Positions 53,832 through 64,000 of a stretch of 64,000 bases of DNA are shown here, piece after piece. The stretch comes from Nansenia antarctica (lineage: Eukaryota; Chordata; Actinopteri; Argentiniformes; Microstomatidae). The DNA lies in the NCBI GenBank assembly GCA_963989245.1, contig OZ022342.1:40500442-40564441 (forward strand), in the 5' to 3' direction. The notes beneath the pieces are model-generated. The model saw nothing but the letters and a program-made list of their open reading frames with translations. It was not told where the DNA came from and made no database searches. Positions within the stretch are counted from its first letter, which is position 1, and every line of letters starts with the position of its first letter. Position numbers and translations under genes: made by a program.

Positions 53832-56800
53832 TTTGTTTTTTTTAACAATATGTTTATTGTTTTTCAGTTTGCAAAATCACATCAAATTGTACAACAATAC
53901 AAAACACAGCAAACATTTTTCACCCACAAACGTTCTCCCACCCATAACCCCATCCCTAACAATTGAAAAGACACACACAAAAAAGGAAAAAATCTAAACA
54001 ATAAATAAATGATATAACCTAAAGAATATTAATAATAAGTAGTAATAATAATAAAATAAAATAAATTAATATAAAAGGGTGCATTCCTGGTCAATGTACA
54101 CAACCATAAAGCTACTCTACTCCCCCAGAGCTTGTTCTTGTTGAAGCAAATTACCAACATTAACATTATGCCTTAAGAAATACTTAAAGGGCCTCCATAT
54201 ATCATCAAAAACACTCTGTTTACGTCTAACAATATACGTTATCTTTTCCATCGACATACTTGACGCCATTTCTTTAACCCACATTCCAATTCTTGGTCCA
54301 TCAACATTTTTCCAATTAAGAGCAATTGTACGTTTTGCTTGTAATATACACATGTCTATGAATCTAATCTCTTTGCTTCGTAAATGTGGATTGGTAGGAT
54401 ATATACCAAGAATAAAAAGCTTGGGATCCAATGGTAATTTCTTTGATAAAATTTGATCAACCATATTAATAACATCCTGCCAAAAGGTATTCACTTTCAC
54501 ACATTCCCATACACAGTGGTACAGTGTCCCTTTTGCCTCATTGCACTTAATACAAGTATCAGGAATGTTGTCATTAAACTTATGCAACTTAACAGGGGTT
54601 ATGTATGTACGCATCAACCATTTATATTGTATTAGTTTCAAGCTACTGCTGATTGTCTGCCTCTGTGCCTCCTTACATGCCTCACTCCAGTCTTCTACAG
54701 ATATTTCCTCCCCTATGTCTTCCTTCCATAACCTCAGTTTTGATTCTGACGATTCATCAGATCCAGACACAAACAAGTTATACATAGTTGAAATTAAACC
54801 TTTCTCATAACAATGTCTTGTGACTGCTAACTCCAATGTGGAAAGGACAGGTATATCTAACGAATGATTTTGTGATGAGGATATAAAGCTCCTAATTTGA
54901 AGATATTTGAAAAAATGATTTTTGGGGGGGGGAATGTCATATTTGGTTGATATTTCTGCAAAGGACATAAATACTTCCTCCTCACTGTACATGTCTTGTA
55001 CTTTCCTTAACTCTTTTCCAGCCCATATTCGAAATCCCGTATCACTTGTCCCCGGTTTAAAATTGGCATTACCCCAAATAGGACTGAAACGTGACATGGA
55101 AGAGTTTATATTAAAATATTTGCATGTATCAAACCAAACATCAATCATGTTCAATATAATAGGGTTGTCTGTATTTTTCTTCAGGTATTTACGCTCCGCT
55201 GAGTACAGATATAAGTGCAGTGGTAAGCTTTGTGTAAGAGAACAGGATTCCAAATCCATCCAAGCAGGAGGGCTTCTAGATGAAAAATAAAACATAATGG
55301 ACCGCAATTGAGCTGCCCAGTAATACCATTGGATGTTTGGGCATTTAAGGCCACCTCTGTCATATGGTAGATAAAGTAAAGTTAGACGCAATCTGGACCG
55401 TTTATTTTGGCAAATAAAGTTGGTAAACAATTTCTTGATTCTAGTAAACAAAGATGAGGGAGGGGGCAGGGGGAAATTTAGGGAGTATGTTAATTTTTAG
55501 AATATTTATCCTGCCAATCATTGAAATAGGTAAAGATGTCCAACGTTCTACTGATGCTATACTAGCCTCCAAAATTGGGTCATAATTTATCTGCGCAATC
55601 CTATTCACCTCAGGGACAATCTTTATTCCCAAATATGTGAAGTTATCTGTAGGGTTGAAAGTAGAGGCATAAACATGGTTACTTTTCCTCTCCGATTCAT
55701 TAAGTAACATTATAGATGATTTTGAATGATTCACTTTATACCCGGATATTTTCCCAAAAGTTTCAATACGACCTAGAAGTGCGGCGACAGAGCTCTGTAG
55801 ATTCTTTAGAAGCAAAATTACATCATCAGCGAAGAGTGCTATTTTATGTTCCAAATGACCTATACGAATTCCACAGATGTCACTGTGCATCCTCACTGCT
55901 ATAGCAAATGGTTCTATTGCAAGGACTAAAAGCAATGGAGATAAAGGACTCCCTTGCGGGCAACTTCTAGAGATGTTGAAAGGTTTAGAAATCATACTAT
56001 TAGTCAAGACTTCTGCAGGAAGCCCAGTACAAAGCAATCTAACCCATTTGCAAAATGTATCTCCAAAGCCAAATCGGGTAAGCACCTCAAACAGATACGG
56101 CCACTCAACACGATCGAAGGCCTTCTCTGCATCAAGTGAGAGTAATGCCGTATCTGTCGCCCCCTTCTGGCTGTGCAAAATATTGAGCACTCGTCTGACA
56201 TTATGAAATCCTTGTCTACCTTGAATAAATCCGTTTTGATCTTCCCCCACCACCCGAGGAAGCAAGCCCTCCAATCGTTTTGCAAGAACTTTACAGAGAA
56301 TTTTAGTTTCTGAATTTAAAAGACTAATTGGCCTCATGTTTTCACATTTAGTATTTGGTTTTCCTGGTTTTGGAAGTAATGTGATTAGGGCGCCCCTCAT
56401 GGATGTGGGGAGAAGACCATTCTCGAAGGATTCCTGAAACATCTCCATAAGAGGTGAAAGTAATTTGGATTTACATTTTTTATAAATATCTAAGAGGGAT
56501 ACCATCTGGACCCGCTGATTTTCCAGCTTGCATACAGCCAATCGCTTCAACAATTTCCAACTTTGTAAAAGGTCTGTCTAATGCTCTACTTTCCTCTTCA
56601 GAGATTCTGGGAATATTAAGGTTGTTTAGGAATTGCGTCTGCATATCCAGGTTAGAAGAGCACTCAGAGCTATACAATTTCCCATAGAAGACTCTGAAGG
56701 CCTCATTAATCTCTGTAGGGTCCACTATAGTTTTACCGTTTGGAGCTTCAATACTGTTGATAGACCTCTCTGTTTGTTGTTGTTTAATACGCCATGCTAG

Positions 56801-57923
56801 GAGTCTTCCGGGCTTTTCCCCCTGGTCATAGTAGGACTGCTTGAGTCTCAGTAAATCGGCAGCTGCTTTATTAGCTGACAATTCATTATATTGTGATCTA
56901 AGCAGGAGTAATTTTGTATGTTTGTCTATAGAGATATGTTTGTTATGGTAGATATCCATTTCAAAAAAATGTATTTCCTCATCTAATGTCTTCATTTCAA
57001 GTTGTGCCTTCTTTTTCTTTGAACTAATAAAAGAAATGATTTGACCCCTAATGAAGGCCTTGAATGCCTCCCATCTCGTGCTAGCAGATGTTTGGGAAGT
57101 GTTACATTCAAAATACAAATCAATTTGTTCATCTAAAAAATCGATGAATGTGGGGTCCATAAGCCATCCCGGCTGAAAGCGCCATCTTGGGGGATCACTC
57201 ACTAATTTAGTATCTTTATAAGTCAAGGATACGGCTGCATGGTCAGATAAAACTATGCTGCTATAATGACATTCATCAATTTTGGAAAGAAGTAGGGCTG
57301 AAACCAAAAAGTAGTCTATACGTGAATGAGTTTTATAAGTGCTGGAATAGCAGGAATATTCTATTGCATTTGGTCTACCATGTCTCCAAATATCCAATAA
57401 ATTCAATTCTTTCATAAAATGTTGTATTGTCTTTCTCGACCTGATATGAGTATCATCTAAACCAGTTGATCTGTCTCTTAATGAATCCAACGTGCAATTA
57501 AAGTCGCCTGTATCGCCCAGGGAGATTTGAAATAGTCAGAAATAAATGATCATAGAATTTAGGGTCATCGTCATTGGGACCGTACACATTTATCAAATGT
57601 ATACTTTCGGACAATAAAGTGCCCTGGACCATGATATATCTACCTGCAGGGTCCTTAGCTATATTTTGAATCTGTAGTGGGACAGATTTATGGATCAGTA
57701 TCATAACCCCTCTAGCATGAGTGGTATAGGAAGCAGACAGCACCTGACCCTGCCATCTGTTTTTTATTTTAGAAACATCCTCACTCAGCAGATGAGTTTC
57801 TTGTAAAAAAACGACCTTTGATTTCAAGAGTTTTATCCTGCTCATCACTTGCTTCACCTTTGTAAGTTTGTTCAGACCCCTACAGTTCCATGAGGTAAAT
57901 TTTACCTTACAACTATCAGACAT
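53832..57923 (-). mobile_element. L1-type LINE, ORF2 and 3' UTR
   Basis: It runs from the endonuclease start (57923) to a poly(A)-like end after AATAAACATATTG at about 53835 on the minus strand. ORF1 is not found upstream, so it is 5'-truncated or lost it. It is of the same group as the fragment at 49804-51178. Confidence 0.85.
54117..57923 (-). pseudogene. L1 ORF2 protein (endonuclease/RT), three frameshifts
   Basis: About 1,270 codons in four frames. AP-endonuclease: SWNCRGLNK, FLQETHLL, INVYGPNDDD (57923-57498), then GDFNCTLDS and ...SRIDYFLVS, SDHAAVSL (57490-56480). Reverse transcriptase: LLPKPGKP, RPISLLNSETKI, LSLDAEKAFDRV, CPQGSPLSPLL, ALFADDVILLL (56553-55441). The C-terminal part with C-x2-C...H...C (CIKCNEAKGTLYHCVWEC) is at 55451-54117. 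Frame changes lie at about 57495-57525, 56490-56510 and 55450-55470 (a C-rich run). All catalytic motifs are intact otherwise. It would nick DNA and copy RNA at the nick. Confidence 0.85.
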
Positions 57924-58639
57924 TGATTACAGTAGTACAATGTATCTTTAACAATCGCTTTGATAGAATGCACTGACAAACCACACCCACATATAAAAAC
58001 AAAACAAAAAACAAAAAACACCCCGAATCCCATGTGAACTTAAAGCCCATGACATGTCCTCTGGACATCCCCCCCTCCCCTCCCACTCTATAACTACCGC
58101 TTATAGCCAAAGCAAGTCTCTCTCTAGCTTTAAGTTATTCTCTTCAGCTCTGTCTAGCTTTTTTACAAAGTACTAACCACTTAACCGTAAGTATGTAATC
58201 ATGAACTATGCAACATTTGCAACCTGTAGCCTACATAGGCAACCGCCACTGTGTTAAACGTCTGCACACAACAAATAGGCCTACTCACATACCTGGGACC
58301 CACGTCGTTCGAGGGATGAAGAAAGCATTAGTAGACATAGAAATCAAATATAGCCTGCAACCATTGTCCACATCAAATCCGTGATGAGTTGAAAGTCCCA
58401 AGTAAATAAATGTCATTTCGGCTCTGTCCAGTGCCTGGGTGCACCCATATAAACTAAATGTTATTTCAGCTGTCCAGTGCTTGGATGCAAAAACGTAAAT
58501 GTTTCTCCTTCATTTCAATACTTTTTAAGCACTGTCCACAACAGTAAAGTTGGCCATAATAATGAGGAAATGAAACTCCACAAAATGAATAGAAATGTAC
58601 GGAACCCCTAAAGGGACGTGTGAAAAAAAAAAAAAAAAA
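57924..58639. other. No gene recognised
   Basis: It may include the L1 5' region. I found neither an ORF1 nor a clear 5' border or target duplication. Confidence 0.4.
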
Positions 58640-58690
58640 ATGTTTCTCGTGCTCACGAGATACTTTCTCGTGCTCACGAGAAGTATTTCG
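58640..58690. repeat. Paired perfect palindromes TCTCGTGCTCACGAGA
   Basis: The 16-bp palindrome appears twice in a row, at about 58644-58659 and 58667-58682, after a run of about 18 A. No motif owner is known to me. Confidence 0.75.
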
Positions 58691-58786
58691 AAAACAAGTA
58701 GTCGTCAGATGTGCTAGACTTGGACACATCCAGAAGATGGCAGTAGTGCAACCCTAAGGATGCAAGCTGCCGTTAAACCCAACAGA

Positions 58787-58817
58787 AGAAGAAGAAGAAG
58801 AAGAAGAAGAAAAAGAA
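58787..58817. repeat. GAA microsatellite before the HECT gene
   Basis: About ten GAA units end 17 bp before the proposed start codon. GTCAGATGTGCTA stands on both sides (58706 and 58818), so the array may have arisen within a short duplication. Confidence 0.75.
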
Positions 58818-58833
58818 GTCAGATGTGCTAACC

Positions 58834-61800
58834 ATGGCGGAAGATATATACTTGTACATGAAGTCAAGAGATATACCTGACCGGGTAATAAACCAACTAA
58901 AAGCAGATAAGGTGAGAATGAATGTTAATTTATAATATAAAGTAAGCAATACACTATAGAGTATTATTTCTAGCTTTCTGGTGCAAGCACCTTCCGTTCA
59001 ATAGATTTTTATACGTTTGCCTTTCAGATCGACATCGACGTCATAGATGTGATGACTGATGAGCAGCTAAAAGAGTATATAGAACAATATGGTGACCGAC
59101 TTGCAATCCGTGCATTTTGTCGCCAAAAAACTGTGAAGTCAGGAGGAGTGGAGACAGTTAAGTCTTCTCTCATGCAGAAAGTAAGAGAGAGGCTTGGGGA
59201 AAACCATAGGAAAACTCCTGCCAACCCAGAAGAAGGCTCCGGTATTGGAAACCAACATGCCGTCAAAGACACCCGGTGGGTTGAAATGGGATGGCTCCAC
59301 TCTGAGGACGGCACTTTTCACCAAGTAAAAACCAGAAAGGGAGGTGGAACACGGCACCTTTCGGTCCAGAAATCAACACCGATGAGGGAACTGCTGGAGA
59401 CAGGCAAAGGCTTGTTTTTTCCAAATGGACATTCGTCCAAAGGGCTGATGGCAAATTTCGAATTTGATATTCGTGATTATAGTCACAACGCATTATCCCC
59501 TGAAGTCACAGTGGCCCAGCTGTACGAGCAGACCAAACTAAGGATGTTGCGCGTTTACACAACCACACTGGCTAAAGACGTGACACCGGTATCTGTCTCT
59601 GATGTTTCATCATCGGACTTCGAGCCCCCAGAGGAGAGTCAAATGAAGGTAATGTATATTCTGCCACGTATCAATACTATATTGTATTTATATTGATAGG
59701 CTATTAATTGTGAAATATTGGGCGGGAGGTGGTTATCAAGTGGTAGCCTATTGTGGACAAACATTAGACTGGGTAAACCCAGCCCGATCTGCCAGCGATT
59801 TTATTTCGCCCTGCAGCTTAAATAAGATTGAGCTTGGTCTGGTGATAGCCAGGCTAGACAAACATGTATTTCAGATTCTAAAATGAAAATAACGGAGTAA
59901 TTACTGAATAGTAATGGGCCACAGAATTTGACTAAAGACTCGTGTATGCGTGTATAAGTCAAGATGCGCAGCCAGAGAGGCGCTTAGTTCCGAAAGATTT
60001 TCTTTGAACAGTTGGACAATATGTGGCTGTATAATCTTATAATGTGCTGATCATCTGAATTCTTTATAGACTAGGAAAAGGCTGAGACGATCCTTGAGGA
60101 ACACAACTAGGAGAAGTCATCACTGGAGGACTACAATTGATTATCAAGTGGATCATCCAGAGAGCTCCGCTGATTTAGGTGCAGCACCCAGTGGTTCAAT
60201 GGAGGAAAACCATGAAAACGTAAGCCCCATTTCGTAGACCCAGTCTGTGATAGAACTTGTGTTGTATAGAGATTAATTTGTGCAGTAATGTTCAAACATT
60301 ACTTTTTAAGATTCAAACAAAAAATAATTTATTAAAAGTTATAGTTTCCTGTAGTGGCATTTAGGTTACATCTGCATGACACAGCAGCTATGTTTAGAAT
60401 AAATCACAGGTGAAGTCTATGAGGACAGAGAGATGGAGAGATCATGATTTCGTTGCAAACAACAAATGTAATTCGATCTTACATTTTGACTGCAGCTAAT
60501 GGAAATGGGCCAATGGTTTTGAATTCAACGCCACATTAACTCAATGCATATACCCAAAAAAAACCTGCTCAGGTGCAAGGTGTTTTAACCACATGCATGT
60601 GATAGTACACATGACTGCTTGGATCAGATGATGCAAAATCAAAGATAAGGTAATAATTGCATGTTTGTTTGTATGTTTTTAAATTGAATTATCAACAGAC
60701 AGGAGAACCAATCAGCCAATCAAGACAATCAACTCCTGTGATGAGTAACACAGAGGTTCTGCATCCACCATCTGCCGATACTTGCCAATCAACAAGCAGC
60801 CATGGATCTGAAGATGAATGTTTAATGGCTGAGTCAAATCAAGATGCAAACCAGTCGTTAAATGATGAGGCAGATCTTGCCCTTGCCACCCAAGCATCTG
60901 TTGAGGAATTCGAAGTACACTTTGGACCCGTTATTGGTGATGATTGGGATAATGAAGACTCCACCCTTCCCTGGAATCCACATGACTTTAACAGTATGCA
61001 GGTATAGTGTAGAACTAACCTCTAACATTACTGCCATGGATGACTGCCATTATTGATCCATTTGAAGAGTTTTTCTTAGTAATTACAATGTATATACATT
61101 TTACAAAATACAGTGACAAATTGCCAATGTCTTCAGATTGATTTTTCATCCAAATATTCAAAATTAAAAGATATTCTATTTATTGTGATGTAAAAAAGAA
61201 AAGCAGCACATCTATATAATTCATAATATCTACTGTACCTAATCACACCTTTTCATGCTAATTAATATATTGATTGTCAAGATGTTTATTCATTTTATAC
61301 TTGCTAATTGATGAATCAATCTATAATCACACCTAACTGCCTTTTTAAAAATCTTGTAGCACTCTACACTGAATGACGGACCTGAATCATCAAGCAGTCT
61401 TCCAGCTGCACCAGACCCATTTGAAAAAGAATTTGTCCTTGTGAAAATAAGACGAGTAAACATAGTTGATGATGTCCTTAATGTCTTCATGGAACCAAAA
61501 GTACTGAAAGCTAATCTAAAAATTGAGTTTACAAATGAGAAAGCTGTGGATAGTGATGGTGTGTCAAGAGAGGCATACTCCGCGTTCTGGGAAAATTTAT
61601 TGGAACAGTGTGAGGGGGAAGAAGAACGAGTGCCCAGACTACAACCAGACTATCCCGAGAAGAAATGGCAAGCTCTTGGAAGAGTGTGGTTGAAAGGATA
61701 CCTGGACCACAATTTCATGCCAATCAGACTGTCACCAGCTTTTGTTCTAGCCTGTTGTCAAGGAGTTAGTTCGGTGGATGAAGAATTCTTGATGATGTCA

Positions 61801-62421
61801 TTTGCCAGATTTCTTTCAGGGAATGAGCGTGCATCGCTTGAAAAAGCACTACAGGGCAACATTGATGAAACTGTTGAAGAGGACTTACTTGAGATCTTCT
61901 CAAGAATGGGCTCACACTGCCTGCCCTCTAAAGATAACTTACGAGCTGCCATCTTAACAATGGCGCACAAAGCTCTGATTCAAGAGCCTAAATTCATAAT
62001 TGACTGTTTCCACTCCTGTATTCACAATGCTGTGCCAGCACTCATAACCAAAGAGAGCATAATGGAGCTTTACGAATCTAAGAGGCCAACTAACAAGAAA
62101 GTGGCCCAGATGATAAAGCCATCAACTGATAGTCTAAATCCACAAGAGCAGACAGCTCTTAACCACCTGCTACGGTATGTTAGAAGCATCGACCAAAAAA
62201 ATTTGGAGATCTTCTTACGCTTCTGCACAGGATCCACTGTGTTGTGCAAAGACACAATCGAAGTAACTTTTAATAGATTGTGTGGTTTAAGTCGCAGGCC
62301 TGTAGCACACACATGTGGAGCGGTTCTTGAGTTACCATGCACCTACAGCTCATACCCTGAGTTTCGTAAAGAGTTTGACAATATCCTGTCTGGTGACTGC
62401 TTTACAATGGATATTGTGTAG
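58834..62421 (+). CDS. SAM-like/HECT-type E3 ubiquitin ligase-like protein (G2E3-like), 5 exons
   Basis: Exons 58834-58911, 59028-59648, 60070-60219, 60699-61001 and 61360-62421 have GT/AG borders, are all phase 0, and give 737 residues with no stop. The start ACCATGG fits a good translation context. Residues 1-60 look SAM-like (IPDRVINQLKADKIDIDVID, EQLKEYIEQYGDRLAIRAFC). The middle (about 60-410) is polar, with an acidic segment before 384. Residues about 410-737 are HECT-like: KIEFTNEKAVDSDGVSREAY, then LSGNERASLEKAL, and the C-lobe HTCGAVLELPCTYSSYPEF with the expected thioester cysteine at 703, 34 residues from the end, as in HECT ligases. Fish genomes hold many such genes labelled G2/M phase-specific E3 ligase-like. 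The exons are clean of lesions. It may be cargo of a mobile element shared with the opposing integrase-like gene. E3 activity is inferred, not shown. Confidence 0.75.
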
Positions 62422-62477
62422 TGAATGTAAGGGAACTTACACATGTCAATCTTCCACTGATATTGTTATGACATTTG

Positions 62478-62620
62478 TCGGTAACACTTTATTTTATGGG
62501 GTCCCAAATACAACTGTGTAACAATATGTAATGTCATGTATCTATGGAAGCATATAGTGGACTTAATTAGCATTAACATTTGAATTAAGTCCACTATATG
62601 CTTCCATATGTATCATGTAT
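62478..62620. mobile_element. Foldback MITE 1 in the HECT gene 3' region
   Basis: It starts GGTAACACTTTATTTTATGG and contains a near-perfect hairpin of about 27 bp per arm: TGGAAGCATATAGTGGACTT at 62545 and its complement at about 62585-62605. Confidence 0.7.
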
Positions 62621-62659
62621 GTAACCACTGACCCTTACCCTATGTACACTGTACACCAT

Positions 62660-62893
62660 TTGGGTAACACTTTATTTTAAGGGGTCCCTGATACAATGTA
62701 TCTACACCATTAAGTACAGTGTGACAACCTATGTACTAATATGTAATACCACACATTTACATTGTACATACATTATGGAAGGTTAGGGGTTAGGTACAAT
62801 TTAAATACATGATATTAGTACATAGGTTGTCACACTGTACTTAATGATGTAGATACATTGTATCAGGGGACCCCTTAAAATAAAGTGTTAGCC
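62660..62893. mobile_element. Foldback MITE 2 in the HECT gene 3' region
   Basis: It starts GGGTAACACTTTATTTTAAG and ends with the complement CTTAAAATAAAGTGTTAGCCC. The arms pair over roughly 85 bp (for example TACAGTGTGACAACCTATGT against ACATAGGTTGTCACACTGTA). It shares its outer end with foldback 1. Confidence 0.8.
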
Positions 62894-63035
62894 CCATTTG
62901 TTTGAAACAAACAATTTCTACAGATTTACATTTATTTACATTCAAAACACTTCTTTTGTTCATTCATGTATTACACAACCAAGTATTTGCATGTTGGTAC
63001 TGTTCTGTCAAGAGCATAATTGTTCAATTTTGTTC

Positions 63036-63041
63036 AATAAA
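63036..63041 (+). terminator. Polyadenylation signal of the HECT-like gene
   Basis: AATAAA stands about 615 bp after the stop codon, followed by a T/GT-rich stretch (CTTGTTCTTGTTTTCTTG). Confidence 0.6.
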
Positions 63042-63069
63042 GATTCCTTGTTCTTGTTTTCTTGTTTTC

Positions 63070-63075
63070 TTTATT
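63070..63075 (-). terminator. Polyadenylation signal of the integrase-like gene
   Basis: TTTATT on the plus strand is AATAAA on the minus strand, about 104 bp after that gene's stop. It lies only 28 bp from the opposing signal, so the two transcripts should overlap at their 3' ends. Confidence 0.6.
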
Positions 63076-63178
63076 GTGGTTTTGTTTGTTTCCTGTTCAT
63101 TACTGATTTAAAGTCAAAGTAAAACATCAATGACAATGCTCCTGTCCTATACCACAACAAATGTAGTTCCATCTAAAA

Positions 63179-64000
63179 TTAGAGAGCAGATCTTATCTCA
63201 TTCTTCAAATGCAGGTACAAATCCACTGCTTGATAAGCATCAGCTGAAAGATGCAGCTGTGACTCAACCATCAGAACGTTGCAGATGTTGTAGATGTCTG
63301 TGTCACATGGCACTGCTGGTCGAAATGTGCAGTTACTCTGACATAACTGTACATCAGCTCTGTCCACTGGGGAAAGGCGGTCTTCACTTCGGTAGAGTTC
63401 TGGGAACATGTACATGATTCGGGGTCGACCACTGGGTACCCCGTTATTCTTCGATGGTCTGATGACATGTGAATCCCACACTTTGATGGTCTCATCTAAT
63501 TCGTCCTAGAAAAATACAATTCGTTATTCTCATGGGCCTTACATACATTATGAAATTATTTGAAACTAATCATGTTAAATGTTAAAGTTGTTGATGAAGT
63601 TAATTATTGGTAATAAACAAAACATCGAAAATCAGAGTTGGTCGCGCTGCATTTGCCATGTCAGCACCATGGACAGGTTCGTAGCTCAGCTGACGTGGAA
63701 AAGCACCGCAGACCATGCAAAACGCTATTAGAGCCATCTTCGCTTTTCATTATGAATTATTGGAATTATTACTGTAGGACACCACATGGATGAGACACTT
63801 GAGTGCCATACAGTAGGCCCTTTTCACCACCATGCAGTGCCTGCTCATTGGAAAGTTTCAGATGATAGAATGTTTGAACACAATAGCCTATGGCACATTT
63901 GTAGCTCACCTGAATGATACCCATGAAGCAGAACTGAATTAGACTTCTGTCCAAATAAGTACCATCGAACAAACCACGGTCCTTCAGATCAGTGAACAGA
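63179..64000 (-). CDS. Integrase-like (DDE) multicopy teleost protein, last two exons
   Basis: The gene enters from beyond the right edge. Exon 63910-64000 ends FDGTYLDRSLIQFCFMGIIQ with a GTGAGC donor. Exon 63179-63505 (acceptor TTTCTAG) continues in phase: DELDETIKVWDSHVIRPSKN, VPSGRPRIMYMFPELY, CTFRPAVPCDTDIYNICNVL, then the stop. From memory this matches the C-terminal end of a large fish family of integrase-core proteins in which the catalytic domain comes just before (a DDE region then WWGFLR...). Only the C-terminal tail is in view, so catalytic residues cannot be judged. The protein probably belongs to a DNA transposon or a gene derived from one. 63506-63909 is its last intron. No lesion is seen. 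Confidence 0.6.

Overview
This window looks like a piece of a teleost fish genome. It carries spliced vertebrate-style genes, a U2 snRNA copy, a tRNA-derived SINE with an L2-type tail, and a mix of DIRS, BEL/Pao, L1, L2 and RLE-type LINEs plus hAT, Harbinger and Tc1 transposons that is typical of teleosts. I cannot name the species. Nearly everything I can identify is a transposable element or a gene carried by one. All family names rest on recognising motifs by eye; no search was run.

Layout, left to right. 1-2960: a DIRS-type tyrosine-recombinase retrotransposon cut by the window edge and broken by an L2-like LINE. 3126-4863: a decayed, intron-containing hAT (ZNF862-like). 5.5-9.6 kb: an L2 tail, a ZBED/hAT fragment, a palindromic AT-rich repeat, a non-autonomous Harbinger, fragments of teleost multicopy genes, and the 5' part of a ZBED-type hAT. 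9618-14030: a nearly intact hAT with a four-exon transposase and one frameshift. 15322-23551: a complete, very young BEL/Pao retrotransposon (minus strand) with a 5-bp target duplication and a tRNA-Tyr primer site. 24.1-25.0 kb: exons of an unplaced Myb/SANT-like gene ending in a coding minisatellite. 25433-30227: a nearly intact LINE with a restriction-like endonuclease (R2/NeSL/HERO type), directly abutting a 5'-truncated sister copy.

32102-33575 is a Harbinger transposase pseudogene. 34236-36395 and 43371-45112 are two copies of one terminal-inverted-repeat element, each carrying a different hAT with a perfect 8-bp target duplication; the copies act as empty sites for each other. 37.8-40.5 kb holds a 29-bp minisatellite, a SINE, and a CCCAGTGAGC-ended element containing a U2 snRNA copy. 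45113-49803 is a nest: Tc1, then hAT, then a second hAT, then a Tc1 end fragment. 49804-51178 and 53832-57923 are L1-type LINEs.

58834-64000 holds the best-preserved genes. A five-exon, 737-residue SAM-like/HECT-type protein keeps its predicted catalytic cysteine. It faces, tail to tail, the last two exons of an integrase-like (DDE) gene, and the two polyadenylation signals lie about 30 bp apart. The pair may be two genes of one mobile element carrying a ubiquitin ligase. This is the most interesting lead in the window.
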